Positions 16,861 through 25,104 of a DNA stretch of 64,000 nucleotides are shown one piece after another (position 1 is the stretch's first letter; each line of letters starts with the position of its first letter). This DNA is from JBBWZH01 sp035544115 (lineage in GTDB: Bacteria > Actinomycetota > Actinomycetes > Mycobacteriales > CADCTP01): positions 9,176,001-9,240,000 of the forward strand of contig OY970235.1 in NCBI GenBank assembly GCA_963714145.1. Direction: 5' to 3'. Made by a program: the position numbers and the translations under genes. A model generated the notes under the pieces. The model made no database searches and had not been told where the DNA came from. It saw only the letters and a program-made list of their open reading frames with translations.

Positions 16861-18624
16861 ATGGTAGCGGTGGCCACCATGCGGGTTCGCGAGTTTCCGG
16901 CCCTGGGGTTCGACCCCGCGCCAGGGGATCCGGCTGCGTTGGACGCGGCCGCGAGGTCGACCACGGCCCAGGCGCAGCAGCTCGCCCGCTCCGGCCAGAC
17001 GCTGGCCGGCCTCGACTCGTCGACCTGGGTGGGGACGGCGGCGGACGGGTTCCGGGCCAGGCTGAGCGAACTTCCCCGCGACCTCGACGACGCCACCCGC
17101 GCGCATCAGGAGACCGCGGCCGCGCTGAACGGCTACGCCCGGGACCTGGCCGGGATGCAGGCCAGGGCGGCGGAGTTGGAGCGGCACGCGGAGGAGGCGC
17201 AGCGGCGCCAGCAGGCCGCGGTCGCCGAGGTCAACCGGATCACCGCGGTCCGGCTGCCCGCCGGCGATCCCCGGTCGGCCGGGCTGGAGTCGCAGTACTA
17301 CGCGGCCGGCGCCCGGGCCCACACCGCCGGCGACGACCTCGAGCAGATCCGGGCCCAGGCCCGGGCGCTGCAGGGGCAGGCCCGGGCCGCCGCGCAGGCC
17401 GCCGCCCGGCGCATCCGGGCGGCCGCCGCGGTGGCCGGCAAGCCCATCGACCGCTGGCAGGACGCGCTCGACCTGCCGCTGCTGAACGCTGACGGGGAAC
17501 GCAACGGCGGCGTCAACCCGAAGCTGCCGCTGGACCTGGCCACCCTGCAGAAGATGCTGGCCGGCGCCCGCGCGGCCGGGATCGACCCGCGCCGGTACGC
17601 CGCGCTGCTGCAGCAGTACTGGCTGGTCAAGGCCGCCAACGAGGCCGGCATCGACCTGTCGAAGTGGGATCCGGCCGCCGGCGTCGACGGGAACGCGGAC
17701 AACATCCTGAAGGTCTACCGGCTGTACGGGAAGTTCTTCCTGGAGCACCCGGAGCTGCAGTGGGCCGGCATGGCGAACATGATCGGCCCGGCGTTCGCCG
17801 GCGGCTTCGCGGACCTCGACTCGATGAAGGACTTCGCCCGCAGCCTCAACGACAAGATCAACTCATTGCCGCCGGCGGCCCGCGCGGCGCTGCCTCCGGA
17901 GCTGCGCGAGCTCGCCAAGCTCGGCGACCTGAGCGCCGACGAGCTGCAGTACTTCGAGTCCAAGTTCCTCGCGATGCAGAAGCACATCTTCATCGACCAG
18001 GGCTCGATGCACGAGGCGTACCTGACCGGCGGGCAGGGCGCCATCGACGAGATGCGCGCCGCCGGCCTGATCGACGACAACGCGCAGAGCGCCTGGCGGA
18101 AGATCGCCAGCGGCGACCCGGCGCAGATCCAGGATGGCAACACCCGGCTGCTCAACCGCGAGCAGAACCAGATCATCGACAAGCAGTACAACGACATGTA
18201 CCAGCACGACCCGCCGATCGGGCGGATCATGACCTACGGGATGACGGCCGCCGGCGCGGCGTCCATCCCCGGGACGAAGACACCCGGGCAGTACTCCCCG
18301 CTGACCGTCGAGGGCCAGGTCACGCTGCCCGGGCCGGTGCCGTTCACGCACGAGACGGTCAAGGTCCGCGTCGCCACCCCGCTGCCGGACTTCAACATCG
18401 CCGACAAGGACGCCCGCTGGGACTACATCACCAAGGACACCCTGCCGGCCTACCAGCAGCTGCTGCGCGACCACCCGGACCAGGCCCGGGCGATCGTCGC
18501 ATCGCCGGTGCAGGATCGGCTGGCCGAGCAGCGGCTCGCGCAGCGGTGGCCCCAGCTCGCCCAGCACATGCTGACCGACTGGGACGTCGACGTCGGTGTC
18601 GGCTTCGGCGTCGGCATCCGGTGA
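16861..18624 (+). CDS. WXG100-like type VII secretion substrate, function of C-terminus unknown
   Basis: A 587-aa protein. The N-terminal 120 residues match the T7SS-signal type helical hairpin of actinobacterial polymorphic exoproteins: LGFDPAPGDPAALDAAARS, STWVGTAADGFRARLSELP and DLDDATRAHQETAAALNGYA, with a W-x-G turn. A second helical stretch follows (YARDLAGMQARAAELERHAE to about residue 190). The remaining ~400 residues include LQYFESKFLAMQKHIFIDQG and NREQNQIIDKQYNDMYQHDP but no motif I recognise. There is no Sec signal, which agrees with export by a type VII system. The next gene, a lipoprotein, overlaps its stop (GTGA), so the two are co-translated and probably act together. Confidence 0.7.
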   Translation: MVAVATMRVREFPALGFDPAPGDPAALDAAARSTTAQAQQLARSGQTLAGLDSSTWVGTAADGFRARLSELPRDLDDATRAHQETAAALNGYARDLAGMQARAAELERHAEEAQRRQQAAVAEVNRITAVRLPAGDPRSAGLESQYYAAGARAHTAGDDLEQIRAQARALQGQARAAAQAAARRIRAAAAVAGKPIDRWQDALDLPLLNADGERNGGVNPKLPLDLATLQKMLAGARAAGIDPRRYAALLQQYWLVKAANEAGIDLSKWDPAAGVDGNADNILKVYRLYGKFFLEHPELQWAGMANMIGPAFAGGFADLDSMKDFARSLNDKINSLPPAARAALPPELRELAKLGDLSADELQYFESKFLAMQKHIFIDQGSMHEAYLTGGQGAIDEMRAAGLIDDNAQSAWRKIASGDPAQIQDGNTRLLNREQNQIIDKQYNDMYQHDPPIGRIMTYGMTAAGAASIPGTKTPGQYSPLTVEGQVTLPGPVPFTHETVKVRVATPLPDFNIADKDARWDYITKDTLPAYQQLLRDHPDQARAIVASPVQDRLAEQRLAQRWPQLAQHMLTDWDVDVGVGFGVGIR

Positions 18625-19760
18625 GTGCCGGCAATGCCGACCGGCCCCGGCCGCCCCCGCCCGCCCGCGCCGGCACCGCGCGCGTGCTCGCCGCTACCCT
18701 CGCCACTGTCGTTCTCGGAGGTTGCACCGTGAGCCAGCCGCTCCGCTCCGGCAACACCATGCCGGGCTCCGTACTCCGGGACGGCGCGATCACGCTGGAC
18801 CTGCGCCGGCCGCCGACCCGGGCCGACCTCGGCTTCACCGAAGGCCGCAACGAACGGGCGTACCAGCAGGAGCCGGGCGCGGCACCGATCGCCGTCACCG
18901 TCCAGCTACCCACCGGAACCCTGGCGCTGCCGGCCTTCGTGGTCAGCGCCGACGGCAACGACCACACCCCGGCCGGGGCCCGGAACCCCCGCCCGCCGGA
19001 GCGGATCGTCATCGAGCGGGCGTTCGCCACCGCCGCGTCGGCCCGGGCGAGCCTGGCCGCCGACTCCGCGCTGCTTGAGCTCGACCGGGCCGAGCGGGAG
19101 TTGCTGCTGGCCCGGGTGGCCGCCGGCCGGCCGCCGGCGCTGCCGCAGCAGGGGAATCTGACCGGGCTGGTGCGTGGCTGGCTGGCCGCCTCGGTCGACG
19201 TGATCGGCCACGAGGACGCGACCGTCCAGATCAACTACACCTTCACCGTCAACGAGTACCGCAACCCGGCCATCGACAAGGTGGTCCACGACGGTGTCTT
19301 CGCGATCGACCTGACCCGGCGGCCGTCCCGCGCGGACCTGGCCTTCCGCGACGGATACAGCCTCGCCGAGGTCAGGCCGGCGCCGCGGACCGAGCTGACC
19401 GCCCGGCTGGCGCTGCCCGGCGGCATCCTGGAACGCGCCGCCGCCGCCGTCACCTCGACCACCACCAGCGCCGGCGGCACCGATCCCGCCGGCACCGGCG
19501 AACCCCGGCAGACCGCGGTGTCGCTGCCGGCGACCGGCACGGACGAGGCGGCGCGGACGCTCCGCGCGGATGCCGCGCTGCTCGGCCTGGACCCGGCGGC
19601 CGTGCGGGCGGTCTTCGCCGGCGCTCCCGGCAGCCACGTCAAGACGACGCTGCCGGGCCGGAGCACCGAGGTCTACACGGCCTCCGCGCAGGTCGAGCTG
19701 ACCCTGGGCCAGCCGGGCCCGTTCGCCGCGAGCATCAGCTACCGGTTCGACTACCGCTGA
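18621..19760 (+). CDS. Lipoprotein with an internal domain duplication, partner of the T7SS-like protein
   Basis: A 379-aa protein starting at GTG in a GTGA overlap. Residues 15-35 form a lipoprotein signal with lipobox VVLGGC (C35). The mature part contains the same domain twice: GAITLDLRRPPTRADLGFTE near residues 53-75, and GVFAIDLTRRPSRADLAFRD near 225-245. Each copy is followed by an ArLxLPxG strand and an ALLxLDxAxxxxv segment (ALLELDRAERELLLARV; ALLGLDPAAVRAVFAG) and ends in an aromatic beta hairpin (VQINYTFTVNEY; ASISYRFDY). No family name could be assigned. Tight coupling to a type VII-type exoprotein suggests an immunity, anchoring or secretion-assisting lipoprotein; this is inference. 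Confidence 0.68.
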   Translation: MSAGNADRPRPPPPARAGTARVLAATLATVVLGGCTVSQPLRSGNTMPGSVLRDGAITLDLRRPPTRADLGFTEGRNERAYQQEPGAAPIAVTVQLPTGTLALPAFVVSADGNDHTPAGARNPRPPERIVIERAFATAASARASLAADSALLELDRAERELLLARVAAGRPPALPQQGNLTGLVRGWLAASVDVIGHEDATVQINYTFTVNEYRNPAIDKVVHDGVFAIDLTRRPSRADLAFRDGYSLAEVRPAPRTELTARLALPGGILERAAAAVTSTTTSAGGTDPAGTGEPRQTAVSLPATGTDEAARTLRADAALLGLDPAAVRAVFAGAPGSHVKTTLPGRSTEVYTASAQVELTLGQPGPFAASISYRFDYR

Positions 19761-19815
19761 TCGGGCCGGCTGCAGGGTCGTCGCACCGGACCGGCGACGG
19801 CGGTGCGGGCCGGCC

Positions 19816-20850
19816 TCAGCCGGTGTAGCGGACGAAGATCTTGGTGTAGGCGTAGGCGGACTGGCTCACCCCGCTGCAGGAGTCCGCGTCCAGGCTGGAC
19901 GAGCAGGCCCGGTCCCGGTTGACCGACCAGAACGTGAGCCGGGCGATGTGGTGCTGCTGGGCGTAGCCGAGGATGGTCTCGAAGTCGCCGGTGCTGACCG
20001 TCTCGTCGGCCTCGTCGGTCTTCCCGTTCATCGACGAGATGCCCAGGTGCGTGTACGCGGTCGCGCTGCTGTAGCCGTACGCGCTCTGCAGGGCGGACCG
20101 CAGCCCCTCGGCCGCGTTGACCGAGGCCTGGCCCATCGAGCCGGTGTGGCCGCCGAAGTCGAACGGCATCACCACCCAGCCGTCGTTGGCCAGCCCGGCC
20201 GCCGCGCCCTTGTTGAGCAGATCCCGGCCGGTGGAGTCCGGGCCGGTCGGCGTGGTGCCGAAGGTGATGTACGTCTTGAGCCCGGCGTTGTTCGCCCGCA
20301 CCGTCTTCACCGCGTTGACCACCCGCTGCCGGACCGTCGACGAGCCGAACTCGGTGTTCTCGATGTCGATGTCGATGGCCTTCAGGTGGTAGGCGTTGAT
20401 CACCTTCTGGTAGGCGCCCGCGAGCGCGGCCGCCGACGAGCACTTCTCCCCGAGCTTGTCGCCGCTCCAGCCGCCGAAGGACACGACCACGTCGCCACCG
20501 GCGGCCCGGATCGCGTTGATCTTCGACTGGTCGTTGCCGCCGGTCAGCGGGCGGTCGCCGTCCCAGGCCGGGTTGCAGCCGCCGTCGGAGAGGATGAACG
20601 CCAGCGTGAACCACTTCACCCCGGTCGCCGACATCACGCTGGTCGGGTTCTGCGGGCTGCCCCAGCCGAAGTACTCGTACGGGGCGACAGCGACGCCGGG
20701 GGCGGCCGCGGCCACCGGCCCGCCGACGGCTGGCGCCGCGCCCGCGCCGGGCGCCACCGCCATCGAGACGGGCAGCGCGAGCGCGCCGGCGGCCAGCGCG
20801 CAGATCGCGGCCCGGATCGGGCGACCGGACGCGGATGTCGGGACAGGCAT
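19816..20850 (-). CDS. Secreted GH18 chitinase
   Basis: A 344-aa protein with a Sec signal peptide (RAAICALAAGALALPVSMAV, cleavage near residue 38-40) and a single GH18 TIM barrel. The catalytic DxDxE motif is AIDIDIENTEF, with D160, D162 and acid/base E164; the preceding VVVSFGGWSGDKLGEKC is the conserved SxGG strand. No chitin-binding module is attached. It hydrolyses beta-1,4 GlcNAc polymers or acts as an endo-beta-N-acetylglucosaminidase-like enzyme. ATG 20850 has GGTGGAGC a few bases upstream. A clear palindromic operator lies about 104-128 bp upstream of the start. Confidence 0.88.
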   Translation of the reverse strand: MPVPTSASGRPIRAAICALAAGALALPVSMAVAPGAGAAPAVGGPVAAAAPGVAVAPYEYFGWGSPQNPTSVMSATGVKWFTLAFILSDGGCNPAWDGDRPLTGGNDQSKINAIRAAGGDVVVSFGGWSGDKLGEKCSSAAALAGAYQKVINAYHLKAIDIDIENTEFGSSTVRQRVVNAVKTVRANNAGLKTYITFGTTPTGPDSTGRDLLNKGAAAGLANDGWVVMPFDFGGHTGSMGQASVNAAEGLRSALQSAYGYSSATAYTHLGISSMNGKTDEADETVSTGDFETILGYAQQHHIARLTFWSVNRDRACSSSLDADSCSGVSQSAYAYTKIFVRYTG

Positions 20851-20953
20851 GATCGCTCCACCTCCACACGGTCGAGCCGCGCACGGCGTGCGCGGCCGGG
20901 CACCGCGAGGCGCCGACCGGGCAGCGGTGGAGTCGGCGGATCCTCTGCGTACC

Positions 20954-20978
20954 GGTTAGTTAGGGAACCTTCCTAACC
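20954..20978 (-). promoter_or_regulatory. Palindromic operator upstream of the chitinase
   Basis: Nested inverted repeats: GGTTAG...CTAACC outside, with TTAGG-GAACCTT-CCTAA (20960-20976) inside, in an AT-rich island. It resembles the TTAGGAAAGTTTCCTAA-like sites I recall upstream of actinobacterial secreted chitinase and polysaccharide-degrading genes. The binding protein is not identified. Confidence 0.55.
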
Positions 20979-21074
20979 GATGGCCAGATCGAAGCATGAC
21001 GCGGCGACACTTGTCAAGACAACCTGGACATGCCGGGTGAACCGGGCTGGGCGCGGAGGTCCGGTCGGACGATG

Positions 21075-22046
21075 TCAGGCGCCGCGGCGCCGGGGACGGG
21101 TGAGGTAGCCGGCGATCCGGTTGCGCAGCCGGCCCCACAGTGCCCGGGCGAGCATCCGGCGCAGCGCCGCGCCGGACCGGCCGTGGTAGATGATGAAGTC
21201 GTCGTAGACGTGCACACCGGGGCGGTCGGCGACGGCGGCGCTGGCGGTGCGGACCGCCGCCAGCTGGTCGGTGGTCAGCTGCAGCGGTGGCTCGTCCGGC
21301 TGGTAGGTGGCGCCCAGCGGGTAGTCCCGTCCCGGGGTGCGGGTCATCTCGATGTGGCAGCCCAGCACGTGGCTGACCGGCCGGGCGGCGGCGAAGGCGA
21401 CCAGCCGGTCCAGGCTCTCGGCGAACACCGGGAAGTCCTGCACGTAGAGCCGCCCCCGGCAGACCGTGTCGCCGGTGACCAGGAATCCTGACCACGGGTC
21501 GTACACCGCGATCGAGGTCGGGTGGTGCCCCGGGCACCCGGTGATCTCCAGCACCCGCCCGCCCAGGTCGAACCGGACCACCTCGGCGGGCCAGGCCCGG
21601 AACCCGAAGAACGCCTGCACGGCGGCGACATCCGTGCCGACCACCGTGGTCGCCGGCCGGTCGGCGAACTGCGGGTCACCGGCCACGTGGTCGCCGTGGG
21701 CGTGGGTGTGCGCGACGACCAGCTCGTATCCCGGCCGGGGATGGTCGGCCAGCCAGTCGCTGAGGATGCCGTCCACCGTCTGCCGCAGCGGGAAGCGCTC
21801 CGGATCGGCGGTCGCGCCGGTGTCGAGCAGCAGCGCCCGGTCGTTGCCGCAGAACAGGAAGAGGAAGGGCGCCTCGTAGTGGACCGCCTTGCTCTGCCGC
21901 AGCACGAAGGTATGCCGGTCGTAGGCATGCACCTGGATGCTCGGATCGGTGTTGCGCCGCCCCGGCAGCGAGCCGTGGATCCATGCGCCGGGCAGATCGC
22001 CGGCGACCGGCGCACCGGTGCCGAAGTCGACCACGTCAGCGTCCAT
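21075..22046 (-). CDS. MBL-fold metallo-hydrolase
   Basis: A 323-aa cytosolic protein with the metallo-beta-lactamase fold. The metal-binding motif is HTHAHGDH at residues 113-120, followed by CPGHHPTSIAVYD and TGDTVCRGRLYV, with a final histidine in VLGCHIEM. It probably binds two zinc ions and hydrolyses an ester, lactone, thioester or phosphoester. The active site is complete. ATG 22046 has GGGAGGAG six bases upstream. Its start lies inside the 3' end of the ArsR-type regulator (11-bp overlap), so both are one transcription unit under that regulator. Confidence 0.85.
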   Translation of the reverse strand: MDADVVDFGTGAPVAGDLPGAWIHGSLPGRRNTDPSIQVHAYDRHTFVLRQSKAVHYEAPFLFLFCGNDRALLLDTGATADPERFPLRQTVDGILSDWLADHPRPGYELVVAHTHAHGDHVAGDPQFADRPATTVVGTDVAAVQAFFGFRAWPAEVVRFDLGGRVLEITGCPGHHPTSIAVYDPWSGFLVTGDTVCRGRLYVQDFPVFAESLDRLVAFAAARPVSHVLGCHIEMTRTPGRDYPLGATYQPDEPPLQLTTDQLAAVRTASAAVADRPGVHVYDDFIIYHGRSGAALRRMLARALWGRLRNRIAGYLTRPRRRGA

Positions 22047-22779
22047 CGCGTGCTCCTCCCATCGGCTCGACCCCGCCGGCGGGTGGGCGGGGCCCGGCCC
22101 GGCCGGGCCGGCGGTAGCGGTGCGGGTCGTCGACCGGATCGGGGTTGGCCACCGCGAACAGCCGGGCCGGCCGAGCGCCCGGCGGCCGCAGCGACGGATC
22201 CGCCCAGCGCTCGGCGAAGCGGTCGGTCAGCGCCCGCAGTTCGCGGCTGAGCTGTGCCAACTCCTCGTCGGTCGCCCAGAAGCTGGACCGGATCACGGTG
22301 ATCGCGTCGAGCCGCCCCGCCGGCTCGGCCGGCCCCGCTGGCTGGGCCGGCTGGGCCGGTTCGGCCGGCTGGGCCGGCTGGGCCGCGGCGCTGGCCAGCC
22401 AGTCACGGATGCGGGCCGACTCCTGCTCCACCGTCAGCGTGGCCAGCGCCTCGACCGCCCGGACCGACGCGGGGTCACCGGCGTCCGGGCGCGCCCCCTG
22501 CCGGCGTGCGGTGAGCCGCCACGGCTTCTCCCGGCCGCGCCGCTCCGCCGCCTCCACATAGCCATACTTGGCCAGCATGCGCAGGTGGAACGAGCAGCTC
22601 GGGACGCTCTCGCCGGTCAGCTCGGAGCACCGGGTCGCGGTCGCCTCGCCTTCGTCGTTGAGCAGATCCAGCAGCACCAGCCGCAGTGGGTGCGTCAGCG
22701 CCCGGATCCGCTCGGGATCGGTCGTCATCAGCTTCGCCGGCCGGGCGGACGTCTCTGCCACAGTCGCGGACGCTAGCAT
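22036..22779 (-). CDS. ArsR-type winged-helix regulator
   Basis: A 247-aa protein. Residues ~20-95 form a winged helix (IRALTHPLRLVLLDLLNDEG, ATRCSELTGESVPSCSFHLR, LAKYGYVEAAE). The ALTHPLRL start is typical of ArsR-type repressors, and no CxC metal site is present, so it is unlikely to be a metal sensor. A Pro/Ala-rich tandem stretch (QPAQPAEPAQPAQPAGPAEP) separates it from a helical C-terminal region (ATDEELAQLSRELRALTDRF). It overlaps the MBL hydrolase gene by 11 bp and presumably represses it together with itself. ATG 22779 is used; ATG 22728 is possible and neither has a strong ribosome binding site. Confidence 0.85.
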   Translation of the reverse strand: MLASATVAETSARPAKLMTTDPERIRALTHPLRLVLLDLLNDEGEATATRCSELTGESVPSCSFHLRMLAKYGYVEAAERRGREKPWRLTARRQGARPDAGDPASVRAVEALATLTVEQESARIRDWLASAAAQPAQPAEPAQPAQPAGPAEPAGRLDAITVIRSSFWATDEELAQLSRELRALTDRFAERWADPSLRPPGARPARLFAVANPDPVDDPHRYRRPGRAGPRPPAGGVEPMGGARDGR

Positions 22780-22786
22780 TCTAAAG

Positions 22787-22805
22787 ACATCTATATCAAG
22801 ATTCC
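22787..22805 (-). promoter_or_regulatory. AT-rich inverted repeat at the ArsR start
   Basis: ATCT-TGATAT-AGAT (22789-22802 on the minus strand) lies 10-23 bp before the start codon, in the only AT-rich stretch of the region. Position and symmetry suit autorepression and a promoter with a very short leader. Confidence 0.4.
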
Positions 22806-22839
22806 TCTAGCTTCCGCGCCGCCCAGGACCAGTGGAGCC

Positions 22840-23410
22840 GCTGCCCGCGCAGTCCCGGTGACGGATTCGCTCCGCCGGTGATGCCGCGAAGCCGCCACTT
22901 GGTGGGCAAACCCGCCACCGGAGCCCAGACGGCGTCACCCGTGGCTCGCGTTGCGCAGAGATTCCGCCCCAGTCGTTCGGGCTGGTGATGACCTGAGGTG
23001 GCGGGTGACGGCGTGGTGCGACCGGTGACGGGTTCGAGCCGCGGGTGATGGCCTAGCGCCATCACTGGGCGGGCAAATCCATCACTGGCGCGCAGACGGC
23101 GTCACCCGCCGGCCCACGACGTCACCCGCGGCCGCGCCACGCAGAGAGCCCACCCGGGATCGCCCGGGGCTGGTGATGATCTGGGGGCGGGTGGCGGGTG
23201 GCGGGTGACGGCGTGGTGCGACCAGTGGCGGGTTCGGGTCGTGGGTGGCGGGTTCCGGCTGCGGGTGATGGCGTAGAGGCATCACTGGGTGGGCAAACTC
23301 GTCACCGGCGCATGGAAGGCGTCACCGGCTGGCGGACGGCGTCACCCGCGACCCTCGCCGCGCAGAGACCCGCCCCGGACCGCTCGGGACTGGTGACGAC
23401 CTGTCGTCAC
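22840..23410. repeat. Degenerate tandem repeat region, about three units of 190-220 bp
   Basis: The 700 bp between the ArsR and methyltransferase genes contain no credible gene but three diverged direct-repeat units. Marker words recur in order: GTGGGCAAA-like at 22902, 23069 and 23289; GCAGAG at 22955, 23141 and 23362; CTGGTGAYGAYCTG at 22982, 23170 and 23390. Spacing is about 186 bp, then 220 bp. Within units GGCGTCACCCGC and its complement GCGGGTGACGGCG alternate many times, so the transcript or single strand could fold extensively. No inverted terminal repeats, transposase remnant or CRISPR-like spacing is visible. Confidence 0.75.
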
Positions 23411-23477
23411 TGGCCGCCGGAGAGGGCGGCCGAGGTGGAGCTGACGCCGGAACCGCCGGTCGGGGCCGGCGGGGTGG

Positions 23478-24719
23478 TCAGGTGCAGCGGAACCAGAACG
23501 AGCCGGGGAACCGGGTGCTGCGGTCGTAGGACGCGAACGCCTTCTCCAGTTCGGCCGGGTGCCGCCGGTGCATCCAGCTGCTGCCCCAGATCACCTCGCG
23601 GCGGGAGTTGTGGGACAGGTAGGCCTGCAGCAGGTACTGCTCGTTCCAGAACCGGTGCTCGGTTCCGAGCAGCCACTCCTTCGGGTACTCGCCGGGCAGG
23701 AAGACGTCGTGCACGTGTACCAGGACGCCCGGCCGCAGTCGGGGCAGTACCTCCATGAACGCGTACTGCACGTCGCTGCCGATCCGCAGGACGTGGGACG
23801 AGTCGATGAACAGGATGTCGTTGTGGCCCAGCGATTCGAAGACGTCCAGCGGGAGATCCTGCAGCGGTGTGTCGCGTAGCTCGGCGACGTCCGATGCCTC
23901 CTCGAGCGCGGCCCGGACGAAGTCGTACGGGTATGGCTCGACCGCGAGCAGGTGACCGGTGGCGTCGGCGGCGTCCGAGTGGTTGGCGCGCAGCGCCTGG
24001 ATCGAGAGCAGCGTCGACCAGCCGGCGCCGATCTCCACCACCCGGTCCGGCCGGTGCGAGCGGATCATCGAGTAGTAGAGCTCGGCGTCGACCGATTCGA
24101 ACGCGCCGTTGTCCACGAAGTAGCCGCCGGCGGCAGCGTCCTGCTGCTGGCACGGCAACGCGTCGAGCTCGGCGCCGAGGCGGTCGACGATCCCGTTCAG
24201 GAGCGCGAGCTGCGCATCGTCCCGCATGTCTATGCCGGGCAGCTCGGACTCCCGCTGCCACAGCTCGTCGGTCAGCGTCCGGGTGTCGGGGATGGGGGAG
24301 TAGAAGTGGTTCGGGGTGAGGTGCCAGCCATGCTCCTGCCAGGTTTCGAACGGCAGCTCGGTGGCCCGCCGGACCAGCTCAGCCACCTCGTCCAGCGCCG
24401 GTTCGGGCGGCGGCTGCGGCCCGGTCTCCCCAGCCGGCCCGGCCCCCGCAGCCGGCCCGGCCTCCCCAGCCGGCCCGGCCCCCGCAGCCGGCCCGGCCTC
24501 CGCAGCGTGCCCGGCCTCCGCAGCCGCGGCGGGCAGGCCCGGATCGGCCGCCGCCCCGGGCTCGTCCGGCCCGGCGCCGGACAGCGGGCCGGCGGGCATG
24601 ATCAGCCCGGCGAGCCGGGCCCGGAACCGGTGCGGCAGCGCGTGGACGGCCGAGCGGACCGCGTTCTTGGCCCGGCCGGCCGCCGCGTGCCGGTAGCCAT
24701 AGCCGATCTGACGTCGCAC
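23478..24719 (-). CDS. Class I SAM-dependent methyltransferase
   Basis: A 413-aa protein. Residues 1-105 are a basic head followed by a low-complexity Ala/Gly/Pro/Glu tract (AEAGPAAGAGPAGEAGPAAG and similar). Residues ~110-413 form a Rossmann methyltransferase with SAM motif I RVVEIGAGWSTLLSIQAL, acidic VEPYPYD, and LGHNDILFIDSSHVL. The last element with IFLPGEYPKEW-like VFLPGEYPKEWLLG resembles the cephalosporin-hydroxylase/sugar O-methyltransferase-like group. GTG 24719 has GGAGGGG at correct spacing. Substrate is unknown. The repetitive tract may be a flexible linker and differs in composition from the domain. Confidence 0.82.
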   Translation of the reverse strand: MRRQIGYGYRHAAAGRAKNAVRSAVHALPHRFRARLAGLIMPAGPLSGAGPDEPGAAADPGLPAAAAEAGHAAEAGPAAGAGPAGEAGPAAGAGPAGETGPQPPPEPALDEVAELVRRATELPFETWQEHGWHLTPNHFYSPIPDTRTLTDELWQRESELPGIDMRDDAQLALLNGIVDRLGAELDALPCQQQDAAAGGYFVDNGAFESVDAELYYSMIRSHRPDRVVEIGAGWSTLLSIQALRANHSDAADATGHLLAVEPYPYDFVRAALEEASDVAELRDTPLQDLPLDVFESLGHNDILFIDSSHVLRIGSDVQYAFMEVLPRLRPGVLVHVHDVFLPGEYPKEWLLGTEHRFWNEQYLLQAYLSHNSRREVIWGSSWMHRRHPAELEKAFASYDRSTRFPGSFWFRCT

Positions 24720-25104
24720 CGCACCCCTCCTGACAACTGACCATCGCCATGACCCACGTCGGACGAGGCCGGCTCGCCGGTATTCTCCCGACCGCGTCCA
24801 AGCTGCGCAGGTGATCAGACCTGATACAGGTCGTTACGGTAGCGAGTCGGTTTGGCCGACAGTAGCCGGGCGGGTACTCGGCGGGTCCGGGGGTGTCTGG
24901 ACGGTCGAGGTTGCCGCTGGGCGTTCTGACCAGCTGCACGGCCGCCGGCCGGCGGCATCCTGGCTGAGCGGCGGTCCTCAGAGCGGCGGTCCTCACAGCG
25001 GGCTCTCAGCCGGGGCACAGTCGGCGAACAGTCCTGGCCTGGATCGTGCAGTCATGCGTCACTGGGAGTGATCAGCGCGAACCATCGACCGGCGTGGAGG
25101 ACAC
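24720..25104. other. Intergenic region with a 15-bp tandem duplication
   Basis: The 385 bp between the divergent methyltransferase and dioxygenase-like genes hold no convincing gene. GAGCGGCGGTCCTCA is exactly duplicated at 24966-24980 and 24981-24995. The region must contain both promoters but none is clear by eye. Confidence 0.6.

Noticed and set aside
19761..19815. Terminator between the lipoprotein and chitinase genes
   Set aside because: Only a 6-bp stem (CGTCGC/GCGACG) with a 9-nt loop is visible, too weak to call.
22840..23060. tRNA-like GGTTCGAGCC and GGATTCGCTCC motifs
   Set aside because: They resemble T-arms but no cloverleaf, anticodon arm or acceptor stem can be built around them; they belong to the degenerate repeats.
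22796..23285. Two short minus-strand frames with similar HHPxxEP starts
   Set aside because: The similarity follows from the underlying DNA repeats; there is no ribosome binding site and codon use is atypical.
24811..25071. 86-aa frame upstream of the dioxygenase-like gene
   Set aside because: No ribosome binding site, low-complexity product, and it overlaps the expected promoter and a 15-bp duplication.
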